Shown here one piece after another: positions 50,821-59,137 of a DNA stretch of 64,000 nt. Origin of the DNA: Haloimpatiens lingqiaonensis (GTDB lineage Bacteria > Bacillota > Clostridia > Clostridiales > Clostridiaceae). The position numbers were made by a program, and so were the translations under genes. Location: the NCBI RefSeq assembly GCF_044502415.1, contig NZ_CP172402.1; one strand, given 5' to 3'. The notes beneath the pieces are model-generated. The model made no database searches. It was not told the DNA's origin and worked only from the letters and a program-made list of their open reading frames with translations. Positions within the stretch are counted from its first letter, which is position 1; every line of letters starts with the position of its first letter.

Positions 50821-52080
50821 TCATTTATATTCTCTTGTATCCAACAATTCATCTATTTTAGCTTGAAGAAAATTACTTATGGAATCTTCACTGCCTATTA
50901 TCCACCCATAGTTGTATAAATGTTCTTGGGATGAATTATAGCTAGGTTTTAAAGTTTGGAGATAATTTTTTACTGCATCGGGTATTTTATTTTCTTCCAC
51001 TAAAAGCATTGGTCCATGCTTACCCTTATGGGATAAAATAGATGAGGTAACTGCTATTTGCCACTGTTTTGGATTTACAAATGTGAAACTATGTCCTGGC
51101 TTTGAAATCCCCCAACCAAAATCTCTAGGCCTTGTGCCCAGCCACCAGGAAAAATTTTTACCTACATCTTTATATCTTGCAAATCCCACTGCCATACTGT
51201 ATGCATCTTCACCCATTGGAATTCTTTGCACGTGTCCATATCGTGATAGCTGATCTTCTGTAGCTTTTGAGATAAGTCCTTCTCTTGCTAATATGTATAT
51301 GTATGCATTACCATGTCTATTGTTTAAGGCCTTTTCTACTTCCATGGGGATCTTATCTTTTTCTATGAAAAAGAATCCATCTCCCGCATGAGCATTCCAG
51401 GCTAATTGTGGCAGGGCATATTCAGGCTCTTCTATTGGGGCTATTATTACTGCATCCTTATGATCTCCTTGAATTGCTGCTAAATAGTTATCTATATTTA
51501 AACTTAGAGAAAAGGTGTTTTCTCCATTTATATGTCTATACTTAAGCTTTTGGTCATTTAATTTTTTTAATACACCCACATCCACGTCACCTATAAGGAT
51601 GATTTTAATATTTCCATCTAAAAATACTCCCCTAGGCTTAAGTCTTTCTATTTCCTTTAAAGTTTCTTCTGGTATATAATCTTTTTTAATATAAAGAATG
51701 GGAGCATTTATGGGTTCATGTGATATTCTGCCAGCTAAAATTGCATCCTCTATTTTATCCTCTCTTACTAATATAACTGCATTGGGTCTATTATGTGCAA
51801 AATTACTTGGATAAGCTACTTGAGTTATGGCCACTGTAGTTTTATACATATTTTCACCCTGTATTCTAACGGTGTTGCTGGTGATCTTTTGCTCTGTAAA
51901 ATTCTTATTCCCGATTTTATTACTAGGGGATTTTTGTTCTAAAGTATTTTTGTTTAAAGTTACTCTATTTTTACCATAGTAGGGTTTATGAAAAAACAGT
52001 ATATATATGAGCATGGCTAAAATAATTATTGCACCTACTAATAGACTTCTATATATTTTTCTTAAAATTTCATTAGTCAT
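50821..52080 (-). CDS. Membrane-anchored CWB2-like cell-envelope protein
   Basis: The 419-residue product has one N-terminal anchor helix (LLVGAIIILAMLIYILFF) and a long extracytoplasmic part. Three segments resemble CWB2 repeats (VRIQGENMYKTTVAITQVAY, YRHINGENTFSLSLNIDNYL, QRIPMGEDAYSMAVGFARY), each preceding a VILV/VIIAP/YIYIL strand. It may bind anionic wall polymers. The related gene upstream (52181-54082) shares the C-terminal segment type LLVEENKIPD/ILWTDKNKLS and the final LWIIGDEDII-like motif, so they are distant paralogues, likely co-transcribed. Confidence 0.8.
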   Translation of the reverse strand: MTNEILRKIYRSLLVGAIIILAMLIYILFFHKPYYGKNRVTLNKNTLEQKSPSNKIGNKNFTEQKITSNTVRIQGENMYKTTVAITQVAYPSNFAHNRPNAVILVREDKIEDAILAGRISHEPINAPILYIKKDYIPEETLKEIERLKPRGVFLDGNIKIILIGDVDVGVLKKLNDQKLKYRHINGENTFSLSLNIDNYLAAIQGDHKDAVIIAPIEEPEYALPQLAWNAHAGDGFFFIEKDKIPMEVEKALNNRHGNAYIYILAREGLISKATEDQLSRYGHVQRIPMGEDAYSMAVGFARYKDVGKNFSWWLGTRPRDFGWGISKPGHSFTFVNPKQWQIAVTSSILSHKGKHGPMLLVEENKIPDAVKNYLQTLKPSYNSSQEHLYNYGWIIGSEDSISNFLQAKIDELLDTREYK

Positions 52081-52180
52081 AACACCTCACGCCCTTCCCT
52101 GTTTATATTGTTATTATTCTCCACGCCCTTGCTTACCGTAAAATCTTTTCATATTATTTCAATTCCTTAACTTATATATT

Positions 52181-54082
52181 CTACATTATGCCTATCTTTC
52201 TGCCACTTCTAACAAGTATCCAATTTGGTATATAGGAAATTAAAAATCCCACAAAGGCTGAAAGCTGCATAAACCCAAACCAAGCTATATTGTCTTCTCT
52301 TAAAATTACTGGTGAATATACTCTTTGAAGCCACCAGATACTTAGGTACATGCCTAATGAAACTGCAGTTATACAAATAATTGTAAGAGGTAAACTTTCT
52401 TTCACTGCTTCTTTGTATACTATGCCTTTCATTTTAGCTATGATGGTAGGCATGAATAGGAACCAGTTTAATAAAAAGGCAACTATATAGCTTATTATCA
52501 TGTTTAAAATCATAGGATTTCCTAATAAAAAAGAGCCATATCTTCCGTAAAAACTTATCAGTGGATACCCTATGTAATTAGATATATAGTGAGTAACTAT
52601 TATGCTAGATGCCCCAAAGGCTACGCTCATTACTGTAGCAACAGCACTTTGCTTCCATAGTGGCCTTAGCCAAACCACATTTTCATTCATTTTCATCCAT
52701 GGGGAATTTATGTAGCATATTATGTAAAGCCATAAACCCACAGGCCCTAAAATAAGTACTACCAGTACCCACATTATTTTTGTAATAGAATTTAGCCCTT
52801 TCATTCTATAAAACGCATGCAATCCAGTCCAAAGGGCTCCTAATAAAGAAATTAGGCTAAATATTATGGAAAGTACATCTATTCCACTTACTCCCTCAGT
52901 CCCTAGTGTTTTATAGGGCTCTATTTCTTGTGAGTAGTCTCCTCTGGCTTGAACAGAAAAATCTATTATATCTTCATCACCTATTATCCATAAGTTGTTA
53001 AAAGGACCCTCTGCAGGTGTTACCCAGTAATTAGGTTTATTTCTCCAAAGATAGTTTTCTGTTAAAGTGGATAATTTATTTTTATCAGTCCATAAAATAG
53101 GCCCTGCCTTCCCTTTAAGTGAAAGTTGGCTGCCCATTAAAGCCATAATAGGTTTCTCCTTAGAACAAAGTATAAAACTCTGGTCATTGTCACTTCTGCT
53201 CCTGTTTATATTCCATCCAACGCCCTCTTCTTCATCATAAAATCTTGAAAAGTTAATGGAAAAGCTTTCGTGATTGCGTGCAGAAATAACCTTAACAGGA
53301 ATGTTCAAGTTTTCTAAGTCTTCTATGAATTTCTCCCCTGCATTATTTTTTTTGCCAAGTATGTATACCTTTTTGGGTTTTATATTATTTATTACATTTT
53401 TGGATGAGTTATAAAGCTTATTGTCTTGGTTTAAATATAGTATTAAGCCTCCATTTTTGACTATCCAGGGTGCCACTGGAATTGCCATTAAAGGCTCTTT
53501 GTCAGAAATTATAAATGCATATTTTTCTTTGTCCTCTTTATATGCACTTTGAAAGTTTTGCATTTGGTATACTTTTTCTAAGAGTTCTTCTGTGTTTTCG
53601 TAGTTTATGGCTTTTGTGCTAAGACCTATATTTTCAAAATCTTTCTTTAGTCCATCTATATTTGAACCTAAAAGAAGTATCTGTGAATTTTCCAAAGACA
53701 TTATTCCTTTTGGGAATATATTTTTTGCATAATTTAGGACAGTATCTTTGTTTTTATCATCTATTTGTATAATAGGGCTGTTGTACTGCTTCACCAGTGG
53801 CATCAGACTTAAAATATGCTGCCACTGTTGTGATTTGATTATTATGAGTCCATTGGGTTTGCTTTTATAATCCCCCACTGGAAACAAAATATCTGAAATC
53901 TTTATGCCCATATCCTCTTGAGATTTTCCCATAACTCTTATGGTATTTCCCGTGTTTAGATGAATTCTTTCATTTTCTATATTTATTTTTTCTGGTATAA
54001 TAGCGTTTTTTAAAATTCTCATCTGTCCAAAAACTAATATAAAACATAGAAGCATAGCTACATATACAGATACTTTTTTCAT
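52181..54082 (-). CDS. CWB2-like protein fused to a DUF4396-type membrane domain
   Basis: The protein is about 633 residues. It has a signal/anchor helix (VYVAMLLCFILVFGQM) and a CWB2-like outer part (residues about 40-400) with INFSRFYDEEEGVGWNINRS and NNLWIIGDEDIID. A membrane part of about six helices follows, starting with IDVLSIIFSLISLLGALW and including PLWKQSAVATVMSVAFGASS, the DUF4396 signature. DUF4396 is of unknown role. The start at 54082 has GGAG 8 bases upstream; a longer frame opens seven codons before. About 100 bases separate it from the paralogue downstream. Confidence 0.8.
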   Translation of the reverse strand: MKKVSVYVAMLLCFILVFGQMRILKNAIIPEKINIENERIHLNTGNTIRVMGKSQEDMGIKISDILFPVGDYKSKPNGLIIIKSQQWQHILSLMPLVKQYNSPIIQIDDKNKDTVLNYAKNIFPKGIMSLENSQILLLGSNIDGLKKDFENIGLSTKAINYENTEELLEKVYQMQNFQSAYKEDKEKYAFIISDKEPLMAIPVAPWIVKNGGLILYLNQDNKLYNSSKNVINNIKPKKVYILGKKNNAGEKFIEDLENLNIPVKVISARNHESFSINFSRFYDEEEGVGWNINRSRSDNDQSFILCSKEKPIMALMGSQLSLKGKAGPILWTDKNKLSTLTENYLWRNKPNYWVTPAEGPFNNLWIIGDEDIIDFSVQARGDYSQEIEPYKTLGTEGVSGIDVLSIIFSLISLLGALWTGLHAFYRMKGLNSITKIMWVLVVLILGPVGLWLYIICYINSPWMKMNENVVWLRPLWKQSAVATVMSVAFGASSIIVTHYISNYIGYPLISFYGRYGSFLLGNPMILNMIISYIVAFLLNWFLFMPTIIAKMKGIVYKEAVKESLPLTIICITAVSLGMYLSIWWLQRVYSPVILREDNIAWFGFMQLSAFVGFLISYIPNWILVRSGRKIGIM

Positions 54083-54154
54083 GTATATCTCTCCAATCAT
54101 CATATTGCACTTTTAGGTTTTCTATCATATATTAGTATTTGTTTTTCTCCCCAA

Positions 54155-54202
54155 AAAATGCATAAAAGGTGGGATATTTTATCACACCTTTTATGCATAC
54201 AT
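54155..54202. terminator. Terminator with ATGCATAAAAGGTG stem
   Basis: ATGCATAAAAGGTG and CACCTTTTATGCAT form a 14-bp stem with TTTTTT on the left, so it works leftward. It presumably served the lost response-regulator gene whose 3' end remains at 54311. Confidence 0.85.
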
Positions 54203-54310
54203 ATATATTTTTTAAAAATTCAATTCATACATTTATATTATTTTAATTTATTCATCGATTTATAATTCCAAATAAGAGTTTTTGATTTTTAAATTTGCAT
54301 ATCTTAATAA

Positions 54311-54403
54311 TTAGTCTACTATCTTGTAACCTACGCCAAAAACTGTCTCTATTATGGAGTTCTTTAAGAATTTTTTTGTTTTCCATCTAATATCACCCAT
54401 TTA
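54311..54403 (-). pseudogene. Remnant of an OmpR-family response regulator (C-terminal end)
   Basis: The last 30 codons of a winged-helix response regulator remain: SIIETVFGVGYKIVD and a stop, with degenerate residues before it (RWKTKKFLKN). The motif ETVxGVGYK is the C-terminal beta-hairpin of OmpR/PhoB proteins. No receiver domain is found upstream, so it is a fossil, still followed by its terminator at 54155. Confidence 0.75.
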
Positions 54404-54682
54404 AATTCTATTACAACACATATATGTTAAAAGTTACAATCTAGATACAATTGGGCCTTAAATTGAAACATTTATAGAATATAATTAGGAGACTAAAAGT
54501 AAATTTCATTATTTGTAAAAACAAGTTTATCCTACGTGCTAAATTAATCTAAATGCAAGTATATATTCTGTATTGAACTTTCGCAATTATAAAATAAAAA
54601 TGTAAAAAGAACAAAACTCCTTAGGAGTTTTTGAAAATATGAATTTTATGTCAATAATCAAAAGAAAGCGAGGGAAAAAATT

Positions 54683-56103
54683 TTGTGCGGCTTTGTAGGT
54701 TATTTTACTGATAAAAAAGTCAATCCAGTACATATTGAAACTTTAAAAAAAATGAGCTCTTTGATACAACATAGGGGACCTGATGACGAAGGTATACATG
54801 CGAGTGATAATATTTTGTTGGGTTTTAGAAGGCTTAGCATACTATCCTTAGATGCTGGTAAACAGCCATTTTCATATGATGATAATAAATATCACATTAT
54901 TTTTAATGGAGAAATTTATAATTATATTGAACTAAGGGAAAGTCTTATGAATGAAGGTATAGAATTTTGTACAGATACTGAGGCAGAGGTCATATTAGCC
55001 CTATATAAGAATAAGGGTAAGTCCTTTGTAAAAGACCTTAGGGGCATGTTTGCTTTTGCCATCTGGGATGAAGTTAATAAAAAACTCCTATGTGCTAGAG
55101 ATCCTTTTGGCATTAAACCTTTTTATTATATGGGAAATGACCAAAGTTTTTATTTTGCGTCAGAGTTAAAGAGCTTTACATGCATACCTAATGGGTACTC
55201 CAATGAAATTTCTCAGGAATCATTACATAATTATTTAACATTTCAATTTGTTCCTGAACCTAATACTATGCTTAAAAACATAAAGCTTTTAGAAGCAGGC
55301 TCTATTTTAGAAAAAAATCTAAATGAAAATATTTCTATTGAAAAGTACTGGCATCCTAAGTTTAATCCTATGATTAAAAACGGAAACGAAAAGATTTGTG
55401 AAATTAAAAATGCCTTGGAGAATTCAGTTAAGATTCATATGAGAAGTGATGTGCCTGTAGGTTGTTTCTTGTCTGGCGGTATAGACTCTACTATAATCGC
55501 CCTACTAGCTAAAAAATTTAATCCTAATATTAAAACTTTCACTATAGGCTTTGATAGAAATGGATACAGCGAAGTGGATATGGCATATATCATGAACCGC
55601 AATCCCTAAAAATGTTTTCATATATACCATCTTCCCTTAAACATGCTTTAAAACATATTGCTCATGTTTTTCCAGATGGAGTTAAGGGCAAAAGTTTTAT
55701 AGAAAGGGGATGCTGTTCTCTAGAAGAAAGATATGTGGGAAATGCTAAGATATTTAAGGATTATGAAAAAATGGATTTTCTTAAAAATTACAATAAATCT
55801 TTAAGTTATACTTTGGTAACAAAACCCCTTTATGATGCTGCCACAAAATACGATGACATTACAAAAATGCAGTATGTGGATATAAATACGTGGCTAAAAA
55901 ATGAATTGTACTCTTGGGCTGAATCTACTATTAAAAATAGCATGGCCGATGAATATATAAATAAAGAAAATACATTAAAGATGCTGGAAGTTCATAGAAC
56001 AGGACACATAGACTATAGCAGAAAGCTATGGACGATAATTACATTTATTTTATGGCATAAAGTTTTTGTTGAGGAAAATAAATTACAGGCTAAGGCTATT
56101 TAA
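54683..56103 (+). pseudogene. asnB: Glutamine-hydrolysing asparagine synthetase with two internal deletions
   Basis: The N-terminal glutaminase half is complete (TTG start, then Cys as nucleophile in CGFVGYF; RHRGPDD-like QHRGPDDEG; IFNGEIYNY; DTEAEVILA). The synthetase half begins with the SGGIDSTIIALLAKK P-loop. After SEVDMA, about 70 codons are missing and the frame changes (a stop follows at 55609). Reading resumes in another frame with YHEPQSLKMFSYIPSSLK. A second, in-frame loss of about 75 codons follows MQYVDINTWL. Allowing for both, the ancestor had about 615 residues, normal for AsnB/AsnO. GAGGG precedes the TTG. It cannot be active. Confidence 0.9.
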
Positions 56104-56129
56104 AAGTAAGAAGAAAAAATATAAATAAA

Positions 56130-56540
56130 ATTGGAAATTATTTATTAAGGTTTTATGGTGTAAGTAAAAGTGTAGTTATTTTGCTACCTAACGGTCTGCG
56201 GGCTTACCAACCTTTTCTTTTTTTATAACTTAAAGATTTTCTGAATAAAATAAAGAAACTCCACATTAATTGATATCTGATATTTGATATTTGATATTTG
56301 ATATTTGATATTTAGTCCAGCTATCGCAAATAAAAGATTTAATTTAAGTCCAAAAGGATAAATAACATAATTTCACAACGTGAAATTATGTTATTTATTC
56401 TTTTTACATTCTAAAATTTTTCGTAATGCAATGAAGAAAAATTATCCTTCACTAGCCCACTAGCCCTCTAGCACACTAGCACACTAATTTTGGCCCTCTA
56501 GCCCACTAGCCCTCTAGCACACTAATTTTGACCCACTGAA
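56130..56540. repeat. Composite dispersed repeat, copy D
   Basis: 56220-56275 matches 30075-30120 (AACTTAAAGATTTTCTGAATA). TGATATT heptads run to about 56310. 56320-56445 matches 30170-30300 with the ATAACATAATTTCAC/GTGAAATTATGTTAT hairpin and TTTTTCGTAATGCAATGAAG. CTAGCCCA/CTAGCACA octads run to about 56525. Confidence 0.85.
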
Positions 56541-56546
56541 AAGTTT

Positions 56547-57053
56547 CTATGATGCTAGTTGTAAAAATTCATTCATGGATATGGAGTATTGAATTTCTTT
56601 GGCTAGCTCCTTGTCTTCTGTAAAACCTAGTCTTTTAAATGCTCTTTGAGAGCGCTTGTTTTTACAATGAATCTTAGCTACCACTTCATCTACTCTCCAG
56701 TTAAAAAAAGCATGTTTTAAGCCTTCAAAAATTGCATTGGTTCCCAGGCCTTTTCCCCATTTATCTTTGTCTCCAATCACTATCACCATCTCGGCGCCGG
56801 AGCTTTTAGGCACAAGTCTTAAAAAACCAACTGGCTCTTTTTCCTTGGTGGTTACAACAAAGAAACTTCCATCTTGATTGAATAAGTGAGTTAAAATTGG
56901 CATGTTAACTCTGTATATTACTTGTTCAATGCTCCTGCTGACATTTTGTCTTTCATTTAAATACTGTGTAACTTCATTATCCTTTAGCCAATCTGCTATC
57001 ATACAAGCATCTGATTTGAATACTTCTTGACGCAATTGAACCTTACTAACCAT
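56547..57053 (-). CDS. GNAT-family N-acetyltransferase
   Basis: The 168-residue product has the GNAT fold: FFVVTTKEKEPVGFLRLVP (beta4) near 73, the acetyl-CoA loop GDKDKWGKGLGTNAIFEGL near 97, and KNKRSQRAFKRLGFTEDKEL near 130. The latter two are the motifs of the RimJ/RimL branch. The substrate is unknown. It stands alone; the composite repeat abuts its 3' end. Confidence 0.88.
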   Translation of the reverse strand: MVSKVQLRQEVFKSDACMIADWLKDNEVTQYLNERQNVSRSIEQVIYRVNMPILTHLFNQDGSFFVVTTKEKEPVGFLRLVPKSSGAEMVIVIGDKDKWGKGLGTNAIFEGLKHAFFNWRVDEVVAKIHCKNKRSQRAFKRLGFTEDKELAKEIQYSISMNEFLQLAS

Positions 57054-57623
57054 TTTACTCCCTGTTGTATAAAATCTACATGTGCATTTATATTAACTTC
57101 TATTATATTTTGGTAGAATTAATACAACAGTTCACCTCGCTCCACAAAATAATAAACCCTCTCTATATATAAATTTAATATTTGTATATTTCATTGACTA
57201 CATGTATTTACTTAATTATAAGCCATTTACATTTATGTAATTATAAATCATTTGTGTAAATGATTTGTGCATTCCTCAATCATTTATATCAAATGCCCTA
57301 TTGAACTGTCAACGGCTGGAATTTGACTCTAATTATGTTTACTGGAAAATGCCATCAGAAACTTGACTTTCCCTCCCCTTTACTGCTTAATCTACCCATA
57401 CTCCATTTAATCCAAATTAATTGAAAAAAAAGTATATTAAAACCCAATATGAACTTTATAATTTCGTAAGAAAATCTTCATTTTTATGGTATGCATTTTG
57501 TAATATGTTTCCTTTATTATTAACTTAATAACATAAAGGTGCTATTCTAAATTTTATTTGAATAGCTAACTTATAATCCCTATGTATTATTTATTAAAGA
57601 AATGGTATTGAGGAGGTTTTTTT
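57054..57623. other. Gene-free spacer
   Basis: 570 bases with no gene, tandem array or strong hairpin. Nothing was recognised except AT-rich DNA and GAGGAGG at 57611-57616 serving the next gene. Confidence 0.6.
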
Positions 57624-58274
57624 ATGGAAGGTTTAAGTTCTAATAATTCAATTTGTAAAGATAAAAATCACAAAAACTACAAAAGAAGAAAACGTAAAGT
57701 TCGAAAAGTTAAATATAGATTGATATTCCTTACCCTGCTTGTAGTTGTGCCTTTGATCATTTTTTCTCGTAATTTGATGAATTACAATAAAAATTATAAC
57801 TACCATTTAGGAGAAAAAATATATAAGTCAATGAGTGATGAACAAAATAGAAAAAAAGCATATGTAAGTGCTATATATCTTAATGGAGGCTATTCTGAAA
57901 ATACTTGCGTGCTATTTTTATCAGAAGTTTTAAGGATGAATGGAGAAAAAATAGATGTTAAAGTTTGTAATACCAATAGGCTTTTAGATATAATGAAAGC
58001 AGATGGTTGGAAAATTGAAAGAGATTATAAAAAATTAAAGCCAGGGGATATTTGTTTTACTACAGATGAGTCTTTGAATAAAAAAGGTATTCCATCTCAT
58101 ACTTATATATTTATGGGATGGCAAAAGGAAGGCAGCTATGATTATGCCTACATTTGTGACAATCAAGCCAAGGATTACCAAGGCAAAATATATCATTTGA
58201 GGAATATAGCCAAAGTTGATAAGATAGGCAAAAGTTCTAAGGAGCCCTTTAGCTTTTTTATGTATAAAAGATAA
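57624..58274 (+). CDS. Membrane-anchored cysteine-peptidase-like (NlpC/P60 or CHAP fold) protein
   Basis: The 216-residue product has a basic cytoplasmic start (NYKRRKRKVRKVKYR), one anchor helix (LIFLTLLVVVPLIIF) and an outer domain. The latter has YSENTCVLFLSEVLRMNG (Cys at a helix start), LKPGDICFTTDES, GIPSHTYIFMGW (His) and YAYICDNQ (polar third residue). This order and the LKPGDI segment are typical of NlpC/P60-type wall peptidases or amidases. Substrate is not predicted. GGAGG lies 7 bases before the ATG. It lies upstream of the two-component genes, with a 160-base gap. Confidence 0.65.
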   Translation: MEGLSSNNSICKDKNHKNYKRRKRKVRKVKYRLIFLTLLVVVPLIIFSRNLMNYNKNYNYHLGEKIYKSMSDEQNRKKAYVSAIYLNGGYSENTCVLFLSEVLRMNGEKIDVKVCNTNRLLDIMKADGWKIERDYKKLKPGDICFTTDESLNKKGIPSHTYIFMGWQKEGSYDYAYICDNQAKDYQGKIYHLRNIAKVDKIGKSSKEPFSFFMYKR

Positions 58275-58400
58275 GAGTAAGAGGTAGTAGGTAAAACTAA
58301 AAGTTAATAAGTAAGAAGTAAGAGTTTCTTAAAAGGCTTTATCCTTCATATATAAATTGTCAATTGTCAATTATCAATTATCAATCGTCAACTGTTACTT
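58275..58400. repeat. Heptad arrays (GTAAGAA-type, AATTGTC/AATTATC)
   Basis: AGTAAGA-like units near 58277-58325 and AATTGTC/AATTATC/AATCGTC heptads at 58357-58397 lie in front of the response regulator gene. Confidence 0.8.
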
Positions 58401-58435
58401 ATTAATTAGAACTATATATTTTGGGGGGATTATAG

Positions 58436-59137
58436 GTGAATACAATTCATAACGTGCTTGTGGTAGATGATGAAAAGGAAATTAGGGATGCTATTGAGAT
58501 TTATTTGAGAAGTATTGAAAATATAAAAATAATAAAGGCTGGGGATGGCTTGGAGGCCTTGGACGCTTTGGAGTGCAATGAAGTACACTTAATTCTTTTG
58601 GATATAATGATGCCAAATTTAGATGGCATAAGGACTTGTATGAAGATAAGAGAAAAAAGAGATATTCCTATTATAATGTTATCGGCTAAAAGTGAAGATA
58701 CGGATAAAATATTAGGACTAAATATAGGTGCTGACGACTATATAACTAAGCCTTTTAATCCACTGGAATTAGTGGCTAGGGTGAAATCTCAGCTTAGAAG
58801 ATATATAAACTTTGGGAATTTTCCTAAAAGCTCTAGTGATCAAATAGTTATAGATGGGCTGGTTATAAATAAAGCTAGACATGAGGTTTCTGTGGACGGA
58901 AGCCCCGTAAAGCTTACCCCTATAGAATACGATATACTTCTGCTTTTAGCAGAAAATCGTGGAAGAGTGTTCCCTTCTAATGAAATTTATGAAAGGGTTT
59001 GGAATGAACCTTCTTTTAAAACAGAAAATACTGTATCAGTTCACATAAGGAGGCTTAGAAAGAAAATCGAAATTAATCCTAAGGAACCTAGATATGTAAA
59101 GGTGGTGTGGGGCGTTGGATATAAAATTGAAAAATAA
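58436..59137 (+). CDS. OmpR/VanR-type response regulator
   Basis: The 233-residue product has a receiver domain with VVDDEKEIRD (acidic pair), LILLDIMMPNLDG (phospho-Asp, near 55), MLSAKSED and ITKPFNPLEL (Lys). A winged-helix DNA-binding domain follows with SVDGSPVKLTPIEYDILLLL and RYVKVVWGVGYKIEK at the end. The start is GTG at 58436 with a GGGGGG ribosome site. The kinase gene overlaps its 3' end by 23 bases, so they form one operon. Confidence 0.94.
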   Translation: MNTIHNVLVVDDEKEIRDAIEIYLRSIENIKIIKAGDGLEALDALECNEVHLILLDIMMPNLDGIRTCMKIREKRDIPIIMLSAKSEDTDKILGLNIGADDYITKPFNPLELVARVKSQLRRYINFGNFPKSSSDQIVIDGLVINKARHEVSVDGSPVKLTPIEYDILLLLAENRGRVFPSNEIYERVWNEPSFKTENTVSVHIRRLRKKIEINPKEPRYVKVVWGVGYKIEK

